DNA of 64,000 nucleotides from NCBI RefSeq assembly GCF_029784155.1, contig NC_073693.1, forward strand, positions 155,744,848 through 155,808,847, in the 5' to 3' direction. The notes below the pieces were generated by a model. It was not told the origin of the DNA. It worked only from the letters and a program-made list of their open reading frames with translations, and did no database searches. The translations under genes were made by a program, and so were the position numbers. The stretch comes from Uranotaenia lowii (Eukaryota > Arthropoda > Insecta > Diptera > Culicidae). This document shows, in pieces, positions 1 to 13,500 of the stretch. The first letter of the stretch is position 1; each line of letters begins with the position of its first letter.

Positions 1-65
1 TCGAGACGAAGTACAGGTTAGGTGCGTGAATATCTCCAGACCCAAGGAGACGGATTGATAGAGGG

Positions 66-187
66 TTCTCAAGACACGAGGAGAGGCGGGTCATGACGTC
101 TCAAATTGTGTCAAGAGGATGAGCGCGAAGGGGTTTCGAGTCACGAGGAGAGGCGTGGGTCGTTGCGCCTCAAATTGTGACAAGAAG
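66..187. repeat. 67-bp imperfect tandem duplication
   Basis: Two adjacent blocks share the words CACGAGGAGAGGCG (near 75 and 142) and CTCAAATTGTG, set 67 bases apart with scattered mismatches. It lies at the left edge of the window, so more units may continue outside it. No function can be assigned. Seen directly in the sequence. Confidence 0.7.
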
Positions 188-421
188 CCGAATGTGGGAC
201 TCGAGTCACGAGTAGCGGTGAACGGACTGCCGGACACTCGGAACCAGTCGATAAGTCGCTCCGGTCTAATTATTGCTACCGATGACACAAATACAAGCGA
301 TGGTGAAGCTGGTGCTGTTGCCGGTGGAGAAACAGATGAAGCCGATCAACAGGGTGATGAGTTCAATTTGGTTGAATCGAGGAAACGGGGTTTGAGTGCG
401 AAGAATGGTAACAAGAAATGA
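119..421 (+). pseudogene. Unrecognised 100-codon ORF, possible retroelement ORF1/gag relic
   Basis: I do not recognise this ORF. It encodes a hydrophilic product with an acidic middle (about residues 50-80, rich in D, E, T and G) and a basic tail ending in GLSAKNGNKK. That composition resembles N-terminal parts of non-LTR ORF1 proteins, but no CCHC knuckle or RRM is visible. After the stop the same frame stays largely open to about 550, which hints at a longer decayed reading frame. The ORF overlaps the 67-bp duplication. It could equally be a chance ORF in a slightly GC-richer stretch. Confidence 0.18.
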
Positions 422-3400
422 GGGACTGAATCTGAAAACTTGTCAACCGAAACAGAGCACGAGAAAGTAATGACCGTGCCACCGGCACCAAGCATTTTGG
501 AGAGACAAATTCTACGGTCCCGATCGAAAAAAAGCAAATCAAGCTTAATCTAAGTCAGGCTTACAATGGGAATTGTAGCAGTCGCACCATTGAAACTTCG
601 ATATAATTCTCCAAACCAACAATGCTATGTTGGTTCAGCCTGAAAGGTATGCAAACAGGTCAACACTGTTTTGATCCCTTGTCTTAATCGAGTAATCGAC
701 GACCGAAATGTCTGGCTCTCTCACTTTAAGATCGTGTCCAGACAATTATTTGGAAGGGTTGGGATGAAACATACAGGCCCAAAAGACGATCGGAAAACGA
801 GCGACTTAATTGAATGGCAAATTTCACGAAAGTTTTCTAAAGACCATTCGGGAAATGACGTACTTCCGTCCGAGATCATTTGCCCTAATATGAGGCTGCA
901 CACCATCGATCACTTCAATCTGGATCGTGATCGCGTGTGGAAGTAGTTTGTTCGCGCCGTTTTCTTTCTTTGAATTTTGAGTAGAGGTAATAGTGATGTG
1001 GAATCAATTTTTTCTGAGGCTAAATATTTTCCTTTTTCGTATAGCAGCAGATAAAGAAACTGCTACGATAGGGCAAAAGTGCGTGAGTGCGTGTCTAAAA
1101 ACTACATAGCAGGTAAAGTCGTGCTTAGGGACAAAACCGTGCTCGTGCTGTGCTAACTTTTCTTGCCTGATTAGGCACACCCTTTTTCGCCAACAGCAGC
1201 AGCCTGCACGAAAATCCACCGCCCCGCAATCATCGTTATAACAACCCGCGATCCGGAATTGAATTTCCGGTTGGTTTGAAGGGACATCTTCACCCTGGAA
1301 TCAACCTGAATCCAGCCCAAATCGACCACGTTTATGCTGGGACATAAAACCGCCCCAGCATCATTCATCGTCGGGAGCAACACCAGCATCCCGAGCATCA
1401 ATCGAGACGATCGACGACCCAACAGCTGTTAGGTAGGAACTGACTGCAGAAGCAGAGCAAGCCGTACCAGCCGAATAAACAGCACACACGGCTTCTGCCG
1501 TAAGTAACCACCAGCACAAAGAATACAGCTTCGGTGAATCCATATATTGATTCCCTTTTGTTCCATCAGCAGCATCGTATGTGTTCGTCCACGGAAAACG
1601 AAACAAAACTCATATCCGACCTATTTATTGCCGGACCGTTTATCCATTGGACGCGTCCAAGATTTTTATAATGTGGATGGCATAAAAGTATGCATACTAA
1701 ATTCCGAACATAATTTATGAACGCCCCACATAAAATCTCAAAGCATAACACTCGAGTGTGGTAAGCGTTACGCTTTCCAAATGAACTTCTGGCCCCTTCC
1801 TTAGCACAGCACGGTTCCAGCTACTGAAAATTAAAATAGAGAATTAGAGAGAGAGAATTAGTTGCACGCACTGGTAGGAGAATAATATAGATAGGAAAAT
1901 GAAATAAAACTATAAACACACACCAATGTACATACCTGATTAGCTAATAATCGTTTGCCCACTAAAGTCAATTAAACGAAAATGAAATAATTAAAACGAT
2001 CGTACTTACCTGAAATACACTTTGAATTCGTTATGTTACAACACTAAACAATTGTATTCATATTCTGACTTAATATATTATGGGCTCAATTCTCCTACCC
2101 GAAAGTTTTTAGTGGATGAAAACCTGATATCACATCACTACGCGTAACGTCGTCCATGTGTTCTGAGCCATGTGCTCTGATTTTGAAATTGCTCTTCCAC
2201 TACCGTTCGCTTTCTAGTGCGATGTTTTCTTTGGTCCTATGATTTTAACTTTAGGTATGAGTGATCTCTTACCGGATGTTTTTAGGGAATTTTAGGGTTG
2301 TTTGAGATTCTTTGAGTGAGTCCGAGTTTCACTCGAGTTTTTCGTTCCTCTTTTGTAAGCCTGCCTGAATCGATCCTCATAATCTTTCCGGACAATCTTC
2401 TTGACTCGCCCTGAAGAGAGTCCCAGCCGGGCAATTTAGACGTGGTGTGCAATCTTCGGTAACGAAGTGGCGCATAAGTTGCATACTTGCAAGGGATCGA
2501 TACAGTGCTGGCCACAGAATGGGAATTCTTATTTCCTTCTATTTTCTTAGTGTTGAAGTGAAAAACGACAAAGAATTTATAAAACCAAACATTCCAATAA
2601 AAACCGCTCCGAATAAAAGCTGAATGGTCTATTTGGCATCACTCATTTTTTAGAACTTCCGTTTTGCAAACTGTAGACAGCAGCAAGATCATCTGCAAAG
2701 AAATGACATATTTTGAAACAAAAAGACAATTATCTGTAAATTTACGAGATTTTATGAAAAACCTGATGTCTAGCTTTATTATTTCAAATTTTTGCGGCAA
2801 GAATCAGTCAAGTTTGTCGGTTAAAGTACCAAGTTTTTGGGTCTTGGGTTTAAAATTACTAGTTGATTTTAAGGCATAAAAATAGTTTGAAATGTTAAAA
2901 AAGTGTTAGAATCTTCATTTTCAATATTTCCCGGGATCCTAAGAATTCTCGGAAAAAGGATAGTCAAATTTTTCGATTTTCGGAAACGCTTAAATGGCTG
3001 GGGAAAGAATACTCTATTTCCTCTTGGAAACAATCGATCACCGAAAATGTTATCTAATTGCCCACATTTACCTTCAATTACTCGTAAGACACAAAATCCA
3101 ATTTCAATAAATATAAACGGTCCAACATTTCAGGAAAGGTTCATCGAAACCACCAGAAGTGATTTATGAAAATCACTTGTGGCTTTCCAATTTCCCTTAT
3201 AGGCCCAAATCTCTTCAACCGGTCCGCTTATCTTATAGGATACTTTTGCTCCAGTCGATTTGCTAGATTGATTATTTCAGCATTACATGAGCCCCGGGGA
3301 GGAAGATTAATGTTTTAATTTCATCCGAACATGATATTTGAGAAGAAGGTACATGGAAGGAATCTTTATTCAAATACCGAATCATAGAAATTGGTTTTTA

Positions 3401-5785
3401 CCGATGCTGGAACAAAGTGTTGACTTCGAACGGCTGCCTTTCATCGACGAGACCACAGAAACGAGAAGCACCTTTCCTTCGGTAAAAATAACAGGTCCCA
3501 TCAATCGGTTTTTCTCATGTTTGGGTTACCTCAGCTCAGCTCAACTCAGTCACATAGACACAAAGACATTCGAGGACAGAAATAAATCAGAGCAACATGA
3601 AATTAATTGAAGTTGGAAAATTGATGACACTCTCCCGGGAATGACGTCGTTTTGCTCCCGCAATGGAATGGATGCCCGATATGCATCGAGCTCGAGAGCT
3701 TGTGAGGAGATATCGAAAACCATATGCAGAAGCAGGTAGGTATCCGATTTGTCGATAGGTGTACGAGAAAACAACCATCATCAATTCTGCGAGGGTTGGT
3801 TTTTTGCAGAATTCAATCCTCCCAGCTTCCTCGTTTCTATCCGTCGACAGACAAATTTGGGGGATGTTTTTTCGACTTTTAACTCTCGAGACTCGCATTC
3901 GATACGCTTCTGTGTGGTGTGGTGTTGTGTTGTGATGATAGATGGCGTCGATGACTCGTAACCAAGCAGCATTTTGTTGTTCCACACAGCGCACAGAGAT
4001 CACACTTCAATCAATATAATGTATTTGCCAATCGACACCCTTCCCATGTGGGCCTTGGGTAGGAATATTTCATGGATATGGTTCAGCCCAGAATGAGTGA
4101 GTGCCAAAACAAACCAGGGCAGAGGGATCGGTGAAAGGCTTTCGATTTCGCGCTAGAAAAGTTCATTTTCTGCAAAATACGGATGGTTTCAAAATATTCA
4201 TCATATATTGAGACAGTTCTATATGAAAATTTCAATCTCTGTGACAATTAAAAAAAAATTCAACTCAAACTTATTATTCTTGTTGTTTTGAGATTAATTA
4301 CACAAGGGCACAAGATTTCTGGTGCCTAAGTTTATAAACCAATATTTTTATTTTTATTTTGACGTCCTTAATTCAATTCTCTTATCATTATTTTTAGCTT
4401 TTATTAGTGTCACTACACCATCCTTGTGGCATCTTACCAGATGTTGTCTATAACTTCTATTAACGTGAGTAATTTTAATAATCGATAACTGAATAACTAA
4501 CGAACGAATATGCAAAAAAACTACTTTCAAGCATCTTTTTTACCCTCAGTTGATAAAAAAAAAATTAATGTGTATATAACGCATTTTGCACTAATGCATG
4601 TTTCAGTGCTTTTTTGGCATAGAGCTAGCGCCGAGCGACATTAAAATTTATACAACTGTGAAAAATTGGTAAACCTTTAGACTTTTGCTTTAAAAAGTTT
4701 TGACGTTATTATTTGGTTTAAAAATCCCCTATTTTATACAAAACAAGGGAATATTAATGAATAGTTAATCTCTGTATTTTTAACTCTCACCTTTATATTA
4801 ATCGTATTTATAAAAATTGAGGCATGAGTATGAGCAAGCACGAATTACTCTTGCAGGGTTCATCCGAGTTGCATAATTTTTTTTTTGCAGTGTTCGTCTT
4901 CGCGCAAAGAAAGACACAACGGAGAAATAATTTCGAAATTGTTTTTGTGGAATTTGATAATTAATTTTTAGTTTTTTTTTCATATCAAATACAAGGCATA
5001 GCAACTAATATCCATATTTTTTCTTCCATTCAAATCACCCAGAGTGGAATGGCGCCAAAACCAATCAAGACTTACTTGATGCTCATCCATCTTAATATGG
5101 AATTTTTGGCGCTCATTTTGATTTCAACTTGGATACTTGGATGTGATTTTTAATCTTCCTTATATGGTGAAGATTCCGCTATTAGCCGGAAAGGAGCATA
5201 TTGCCGAAAATAGTCATTTTGCTTCAAAATCGAGGCAACTTCAACATTTTTGAGCTGGTCTACCCAAGGCTTGCCGGATTTTTCTAGGATATTGTTGAAA
5301 AAAGCACGTTATATTTCGCTTTATAAGTAAAATCAAACATAAAGCTCTTTTTCAACAAAATAATCATAATCGGTTTCCGGAAGCTTCAAATACGATATGA
5401 AATCAAATGCGCGGTTAGGATTTGGATAAAATAACCCGGATTCGTACGGCCCAGAAAAGTTTTACGGTCATATTAACAATTGAAAAATTACTTAACGTAA
5501 GAGGAGTTCCTTTTCTTCCATTCATGCTTAGATGCTTAACAACTAAACGGAATTTATAAGAATATAAAAGGGTTAACTAAATACGACTAAAATTCATAAT
5601 ATAATCTAACACCACGCCGGTAGAAAGAACCGCCTCATAGGGGGAGGGGGGAAGGGTTTGGTGGCCATTTTTTTCTATGATATTTTTGCTGAAATAAGGC
5701 ATAAATCATTCAAATTAGAAAGATTTTGTTTTATTCTATTTTAATACTTTTTTTAGAGTTCTTTGAACATTAACAGTTTTTCCTG
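422..5785. other. No supported gene
   Basis: About 5.4 kb without a convincing feature. A GC-richer stretch at roughly 1150-1620 and the ORFs near 671-946, 2664-3169 and 3587-4003 show no recognisable domains. From about 4150 the sequence becomes very AT-rich with many poly-A and poly-T runs. It may be intronic or intergenic host DNA or old unrecognised transposon debris. Confidence 0.5.
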
Positions 5786-5789
5786 TTAA

Positions 5790-6519
5790 GGGGGGGGTAG
5801 GGTCTAACGGGTATAAAAAAACACCATTTTCACGATTTTTTTCTAGAGCTATCGTTCAAACAAATGTATTCAAATTTTTTGCATTATACAAAGCATTGTT
5901 AAAAGAACACTTAGTAATTTTTTCGTAGAAAAGTATTGAAAAATGAGCCGGTGACGGAGCATTTTCGAGGATGCCTTTTAGAGAACAGGATTTGCGGTGG
6001 ACACTGTATCTCAGCACAGAATCATCTGAAGTAAAAAAATCAGAGCAAAATATTTTCAATAGATGTTTTTCTGGACCCCAACGTTTTTATTTAACTTAAA
6101 AATATTTTTATGAAATTTTTGTGGCTGTTTGAAGTAAAAACTACGATTTTTCACTTAAAAATCCGCCATTTTTCACCTCTAAAATCTCCCCAAAGTAAAA
6201 AAAATCAAAAAAGAAAAACGTTGGGGTCTGGTATTTTATATGTAGAAAATATGTTCCAAATTTGAAAAGAATCGGATAAGTAGTTTTCAAATGACGATGT
6301 CCACGGACTTTAAAAATGTGCTTTCGAGAAAAACGCGTTTAAAGTTTCTGCTCTTGCTTTCTTGCAGTATTAGATAGGAGGAGATAAAGGCCTATAACTT
6401 CTACAGTTTTGCTTAAATTGACTTGAAAATTTGACACAACATTCTTGAAATGTTTTACAATAAGAAAATAAAAAAATAAAAAAATCGATTTTTTGAAAGT
6501 GTTAGACCCTACCCCCCCC
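5790..6519. mobile_element. TTAA-flanked MITE with perfect 19-bp TIRs
   Basis: The left end reads GGGGGGGGTAGGGTCTAAC just after TTAA (5786-5789). The right end is its exact reverse complement, followed by TTAA (6520-6523). A 730-bp body, perfect 19-bp terminal inverted repeats and a TTAA target duplication indicate a non-autonomous cut-and-paste element, of Kolobok or piggyBac type by target site. There is no transposase ORF. A second inverted pair lies inside, GACCCCAACGTTTTT near 6074 and its complement near 6213-6228, enclosing an A/T-rich loop. Ends and target duplication are seen directly; the superfamily is inference. Confidence 0.85.
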
Positions 6520-6523
6520 TTAA

Positions 6524-8618
6524 ACAGAACGTTTTGAAAATACATCCTTGTCTATATGTTTCTATAAGAAATCCTAGAGTAACAAAATAGAAAACTTGGG
6601 ATCTTTGAACTTACTCAAAAATTTGGTGAGTTGAGCTTATTTGATTTCAAAAGGGCGTACATGCCAAATGTAAATAAATCGATTTATCAGCTGGGTGAAA
6701 AAGTACGTTCGAAGACCTGCATTTTGAATCTACTCACTTGTCTGATGGGTGTTTGAATTATTGAGAAAACAAAATAAGAAAGCCTCCAACATAGATCAAA
6801 CTTTGAAAAGTAAAAGAAAAAGATTTGCCGTTTCAAATTTGATTCTTGCAAATTCATTCTGAGTTTTAGATTTTAGTTTGAAATTTGACTGTTGATAAAA
6901 AAAACTGCAATATTAAGAATGTTGAGCAATACACACAAAAAAATTGAGAATTACCTGCAATTTGTCTCACAGAAAGATTACAGAAAATATTTTGCATTGA
7001 GAATCTATTCTATAGTTAAAACTCAGTTGAGTGATTATTAAACATAAAAACCAGGTTTTTTCATTAGAAAATGGTTGCTATAAATTAAATATTACTACAT
7101 TCAGCTGAATTATGCACTCAAAATATTTTGAAATTGGATTAACAACCAAAGTTATAAATATGCGATCTCTTGCGATTTGAATCCCCCAACGAAAAAGTGA
7201 TCTTCATAATTCTATCTTGATTGTGAAACGCATTTTCAAGCTGAATCTGAATCTGTATTATGAATATTATTTTTGTATCTTTATTGAGCACCTGAGCTCA
7301 GAAAATTAATTTCTTATCTATTTTAGAATTTCAAAACGATTTCTGAAATATACGAAAAAAACGATCTAAGAATTTTTTTTGATTTTGAGTTTTCAATTCT
7401 GTATTGGCGTTTGGAAGGTTTATAATGTTTGAGTGCTGCAAAAGAACAAATATTTGAATTTTTTTAAATCTGATTTTCAAGATTTGACATTTGGAACTTC
7501 AAATAAATATCAAACAAAAACTTAGGATGGCCTCCACTTTTTTTCATATTTGGAAAAATATTATCTTAATATTGATCATGAAAATGAGATTGGAAAATTA
7601 TTATTCAAATTTTGAAAAAAATGCAAAACAAAATTTGAACGATTTGAAAACAGCTTCTACGTTCTATTTTCTTATAATGAATCGAACCGAAAACCAAGAA
7701 TCCCTAACTGGATACAAATCCGAAATATGAAAACAGAAATACAATTAAAATTTTAAAATATGGAACTAAAACCTCTGTGAAAAGTGAGTTTAAGCTTATT
7801 AAAAATTTAACATTCCGAAATGAGTTTGTATCAACAGAAAAAAGAAATAAAAAGTATCAACAGTCAAGAAAATTTCGAAAACTGAACCAGAATTCTTAAA
7901 TTATTAGTTTCCGAGGTTTTGGCATTATCTCTTAGTTAAGATTGTTGACTCTTGAATAACCTTACTCAACGATCAAAATTTGACTAAGAATTTCAAATTT
8001 TGAGTGTAGAAAAGAATACCTCGCTTGCTTTTCTGGGCCCTCATGGGTGGGTGGGGGGTATTTAACCCCCAAAATACCCCCCGTTATCACGGCCATGTCC
8101 AAAACTCAGTGTCAGAAGTTTGAAACAGGTTGTGATTTTACAACATCTTCAAACACAATATTCTTGGAAAATAAAAATGTAAGTCTCAGTAATGATATGA
8201 ACCAAGATCGAAAACAAAAAAAGAAAGATTCAAACCAATTATAAATGTTAAAACAAAAAAAAAATATAAAAAAAATTGATAACCTGTACTACTAAACGTT
8301 GGTTTACACTTAAAAGTTACAAATAATAAAAAATGATTAAGAATGAGTTTCATTTTTGATTTTTTAATGAAAATCCAATGATTGAATCCAAAATAAAATA
8401 ACATATTTCTATTGCAAGATTTAAAATTGATCATAAAAGCAACAAAATTTAAAATAAAATTTAACAAATTTGAATTCATTTTCTTATTCTATTACAATCA
8501 GATCAGGAATTGAAATCTTTTTTCTTTGCGAAAAATTAAAAAAAAAGTTTTGTTTCACTTCAGGAATTAAATTCGACTAATATTTTAAATGCCTTTTTTT
8601 TTTAAACTTTAGCATTCA
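6524..8618. other. AT-rich stretch, no gene
   Basis: The interval has no supported gene. The one distinct structure is a G/C-block palindrome at about 8051-8081 (GGGGGGTATTT, a short spacer, then AAATACCCCCC) in otherwise AT-rich DNA. The ORFs at 7491-7730 and 8186-8479 are low-complexity A/T products. Confidence 0.5.
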
Positions 8619-10554
8619 TCTATATATATAAAAATGAATGTTTGTCTGTCTGTCTGTTCCCTATAGACTCGGAAACTACTGAACCGATCATCGTCAAAAT
8701 TGGCATCTGAGGGTTTTTGAGGCCAGGGATGGTTTCTGTAATAGTCAAAACTCCATCCGACTTAAGGGAGGGGGGGCTTCCATACAAAATTTGTAGTTTT
8801 TCGGTACAAATTGAAGTCATGACATCCATTTTCTCGAGATTTTTTCTTCCTTTGGGCGGTTTGTTTTTCGTCTCCAAGGTCGAGGCGTCGAGCCAACGTC
8901 GCAAAAGGATAGTAACCAAGGCATAGCATACTGATCAGTGGGAATATTTTGGCGCGTTTTTCTCAACCAAGAATATTTTCAATGCGAGAGGTGGCGTTAT
9001 GAAGCCTTGATGTGATTTTTTCTACTTTATTCCCAGCTCATTTGTACAGCACATGGTTATAAAGACGCCTAGATGAGACCCAGATTGACATTTCGTCGAT
9101 CGAATAAAACATATACCTACATTTTTTTGCCAAAATCTGAAATTGAAAAAGTCATGGCATCCATTTTTAGATATTTTCTTTTATTTGAAGGGTTTGTTTT
9201 TCGTCTCTATGGTCAAGCAAACGTCGTCGCAAGTGGATAGTAACTAAAGCATACTGTTCATTGATCGCTGGAAAAATTTAACAATCAGGCGCCTGTTTCT
9301 CAACCAAGTACCTATGTTTCTTATGCACGTGGGGCGATATGCAACCTAGATGTGTTTTTTTCTTGCTTGATTGCACGTGGTAATAAATGACGCCTAGATG
9401 TGACACGGATTGGTATTTTATTTTATCAATCGAATCATAACCAATTGAAAGATTCGCAAAAATACTTCCATATTTAGTTCGTGTTAATGTAGGTAGCATT
9501 CAACTTTTCATTCAAGGAACATTAGAACATGTTCAAACGTTCAACTTTTTCTGTTAAAAAAAAAATTAAAAATTATATTTTCTTCTAGAAATTGTTACTT
9601 CGGCCTAAATGCACAACAATTCAAGTACGTACTTAACATGAAAAGTGTTTTTGTGTTACATGGCTGCATAAAAGAGACTTTTGATCCGCTTCGTTTTTGA
9701 AAAGCGAGACTTTAGAACTGATATTTAACTGGACGCAAAAATTTTATAAGAAATTTTCAACTTACACGGTGGGGCAAGGGCAAACGTCGAACTTTTAAGA
9801 AATTCATCTTCAAAATGATTCAATATGTTGGGAAGACCAGAAGGAGTATTCTTAAATGTCTTTGTAAATAACCTTTGTCTTTCCCTTTGAACGGCATTCG
9901 TTAAAAGTGGAGTAAAAACATAAATTTATACTGCAGGAATACTGCAGATATATCAGTGAAACTTGATAGACCAAAAACAGGAATAGGTATTAAATCCATT
10001 TTAAAGCCATTACTCTGACGCATCTGTAAATAAGCTTTGCATTGACACTTTCCCAAATATACGGGACAAATGTAAACTTAATAGATTGTTTTTGCCAGCA
10101 TTTTTATATATTTGACTTTCTGCATTTGATATTTTTTTGAATATTTATATTTTTTGCCGTAGTAAATTTATTAAAAAAAAATAGAAATTTGCACTGTTTT
10201 TGATACAAAACTAATTTAAAATATTTTTCATTACCATGATAAGTGCTGTTTTGGAAAACCTCAAGCTATAATGTCTCAAGTCCACGAGTTTGGAATATGG
10301 CAAAACATTTTTTTAAATTAATTTTGGCGCGAAAAAGATAGATTTTCAAACTGCTTTCTAGGCGAGGATGGTGAAAAAAGCTGTTTGAAAATGGTTATTA
10401 AAAATCCTTTTCATCGTTTATTTTCAAATTTCTATAGCTAATATTTTTGACTCCAAAAAATACCCCAAATGCTCTCTAAAATCAAAATTTGAATAATTTT
10501 TTACAAATTACACTTATTTTCGGTAGGTGTAGCAAAGCACAACGGGTCAGCTAG
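8619..10554 (+). mobile_element. Non-autonomous Helitron with A/T insertion site
   Basis: It begins TCTATATATATAAAAATG right after an A (8618) and ends GGGTCAGCTAG right before a T (10555). This matches Helitrons, which start with TC, end with CTRR and insert between A and T without target duplication. Just inside the 5' end is a TGTCTGTCTGTC run, followed by an ACTCGGAAACTACTGAACC block also found in modified form in the other Helitrons here. The body holds a diverged direct duplication of about 336 bp. No Rep/helicase ORF is present, so it would depend on an autonomous partner. The terminal hairpin near 10528-10542 is weak. Confidence 0.82.
8816..9440 (+). repeat. Diverged 336-bp direct duplication inside the Helitron
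   Basis: A block starting GTCATGACATCCATTTT (near 8816) recurs as GTCATGGCATCCATTTT (near 9152). The shared order is the GGTTTGTTTTTCGTCTC word, a GGATAGTAAC word, TTTCTCAACCAAG, a GCCT/ACCT AGATGTG-like word and GACGCCTAGATG. The two copies are well diverged and the period is about 336. The Helitrons at 23493 and 59885 carry a related AGTCATGGCA block once, so the duplication is probably private to this copy. Confidence 0.7.
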
Positions 10555-13500
10555 TATATTGAAAAATTTAAAAAAAAATTAATTAAAAAGATATATAATT
10601 CATCATTTTTTTAATTCACTTTTCAAAAAAATTATCAATATATGAGTGCTAAAGTTTTGAGAATAAAAAGAACATTTAAAATATTCTTCGAATTCACAGC
10701 AACTTGAAATTAATACCTGAAGTGCAATCAACCTAGGGTTGGGATGAATCATCCAACAGGATGAAAATCCCAGAAAAAAACAATTATAAACTAGATATTT
10801 CAATACATTTCAGATAACAGATAACGAGAATCAGAATGTTAAATAGAAATTTGTCCAAAAAATGGTTATTTAAAGCATGAAAAATCGCAAAATTTCGTAT
10901 CATGAGAAGTGTGGTTTGAAAACACTGCAAAAAAGATATGCCATGTCTGAAAATTTGGTATACGAGAAGAATACTTGAAGATATATTTTTTCAGCTTTCA
11001 CTGGAAATCTAATGTAAAATGTAATAGATCATTATGTTGATTTTTACCCCTGGAGGTAGGCACTACAAATAACAATTCTTCGAATATAAGTAAAGGTGAT
11101 TACAGGGAAAAGGAAGACTAATAAACACAACTCTTTCGGCAACTCAAAGATACTAAATTTGAAGAATTAGATTCATTTCATTCTGAGATATGAAATGCTG
11201 AATATCGCTGTTTTCGGTTTGGATTTCTCAACAGTCCTTAATGGGTTATTTTAGTTTTGGGAATAGGTGCTTAGAGGCTTATTTCGAGATAACTTGCTTT
11301 TAAGTTGTTGGGTTTGGTCGTTTGGCATACATTTTTAAGAAGTTTGTATTTTTCTCTCAAACATTAAAGTTTGTAAATATTATTCTAAACTCTGTAAAAA
11401 TCACCCAAAAAAGAAATATTACGAACTATTACGAAAAAAGTTCGTAAACTGTCCAGATTCACTCCATTTAACGGTACCAATCCAATTGCATGAACATGAA
11501 TAATGATTTACTGTCTACTGTCTACATGAATATAAGTTTTGTGAAAATTCAAAGGCTCAACAAATATTATCTAGTATCTTATATTTCAATAAAAATGTGC
11601 TGTTTTTTTTATAAAATTTTTGTTTATTCTTGAAAGTTATCCTCCCAAATTTAAGGAGAGCTATTATAAAATATTTGAATAAATGAAATCAGCGCCCTAA
11701 AAATAGTCACAATATACTTTTGAAGGCTTAGCACCTCTGAAAAATATTAATTTTGTTCCCTTAGCTAAGTTTAACATCATCAAATTGAAAAAAAAAATGA
11801 ATGAATCAGGTTTATTTTTTGAATATTTCGATAAAAATCCTTTTCAACAGCCTGAAATGGAAAGTTACTACTGTAATATTAAGATATAATATCTGGAGTA
11901 AAACGCCAGAAGTCGTACTTCAAATAACATAAACTATCCTGTTACTGTTGGCGACACATTTAATGATCGGATCTGATTTCCAGTGCATATTTTTCACTCT
12001 AACCCGATAGAAAATTGCAATTTTTAAGCATTTTATGGTAATTTAGGGCTAAGCGAAGAAGTAGATTGACATGACATTTTAATAATCGATCTGATTGGAA
12101 GAAAAACAGAACTTGAAAATCTAAAGTGAAATGCGCAGTTTATATTTTACATCTTACTGAACAGCATCTTGATAGGAGGACAATTTATACCAAAATTCGA
12201 TAGGAGTATTATGATCAGATAATTTTAGTCAATTTATTTTCCTGTTTTATACGAAACAACTGTTCATACCAGTTTATTTTTATTCATTTAAGGTTTGAAT
12301 TCACTCCATTTACAATAAATAAAATCAATAGTGATGATATATTAAGCAAGCACCTTGGCGTGAAAGCTTGCTTTTTTAACAATTGAAGCTTATTTGCAAT
12401 AAATTAATTTTTTTACGTATTAGTAAGACATATTGGAATTTCTCAAATCTGGCAACTCATTGCAATAGCAAATATGTCGAATTGAATTTGGAGTTATGTT
12501 TAAATTGAAGCTTTTTTATTCCTGTAATTAAATCACCGATTTGATCAATCCGAAAACAACCTGAAAACAAAAACTTAATAAAACACTTGAATAAAACTTG
12601 AAATGTACGTTCAAGAATCCCACATTGTTTGTGAATGATGGGCATGCAAAAAAAGTCATTTTTAAGGATGTTTTTCTGTGCAATCCATAAACTCAGCTAA
12701 ACAGCCTTACACATAAAATAGTTTCACTTTTTCCAAGAAAATCTTAAATATATAAATTCTGAAACTAGACAGTTGACGGAATCATAGAAAATAGTTTTGA
12801 TAAGGAATTTCAATTCAATTCAAAATTATCATTTTTTATGCCACTTCTTTGTTCGAATTCCTGCCCTAAAGCTTTTGAAAATATATTGGCAATTTTATGT
12901 AAATAATAAACTGTCGATGAAAAAGCTTAAAAAAACTTGACTTAAAATCGTCACAGAATGACTTTATTTTTTTTTGGAAGCACAAAGCCGGAGATTTTAC
13001 TAGAGAAATAGAAAAAAGAAGATGTTATTTGAATGAATATGGACCAAAGACAATTTAAACAAAAAAAAAGATTTTCTCCGTTCAATTCATCTCTAATCTT
13101 GAAAAAGCGGAGTTTAAAAGAATCTACATCCATAGGATTTATACTTGTATTTTTTTAAACAAAAATCATTTATTAAAATCCTTCTGGAAAAACGTAAAAT
13201 TTATTGAGTTTACAATGTTTTGAGAACAGTAAATGTCGTTAAAGTGTTGCATTTTAAAAGTTCTAGTGAAAAAACATGGCTAACAACTTGCTATTTTAGA
13301 TATTGCAACAGGAAAATCTTAACAATTACTCTGGAGAAACTGCAACAATTGGCGATCGAAGTACCAGACTCCCTTTAAAAATGCCAAGCAATGTTGCGAG
13401 AGAACGAAAAATACGACACAATATATTACAATAATTTGCAATTTAACAAAATAAAAACTGGGATGCTATGACCGTGTATTTAATTGAAACAAACACAAAA

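Noticed and set aside
3587..4003. 138-codon minus-strand ORF
   Set aside because: No recognisable domain; an opposite-strand ORF of 70 codons overlaps it and composition gives no preference.
12346..12376. Hairpin followed by a T run, like an intrinsic terminator
   Set aside because: AAGCAAGC...GCTTGCTTTTTT looks like one, but bacterial-type terminators have no role in this eukaryotic DNA and no gene is adjacent.
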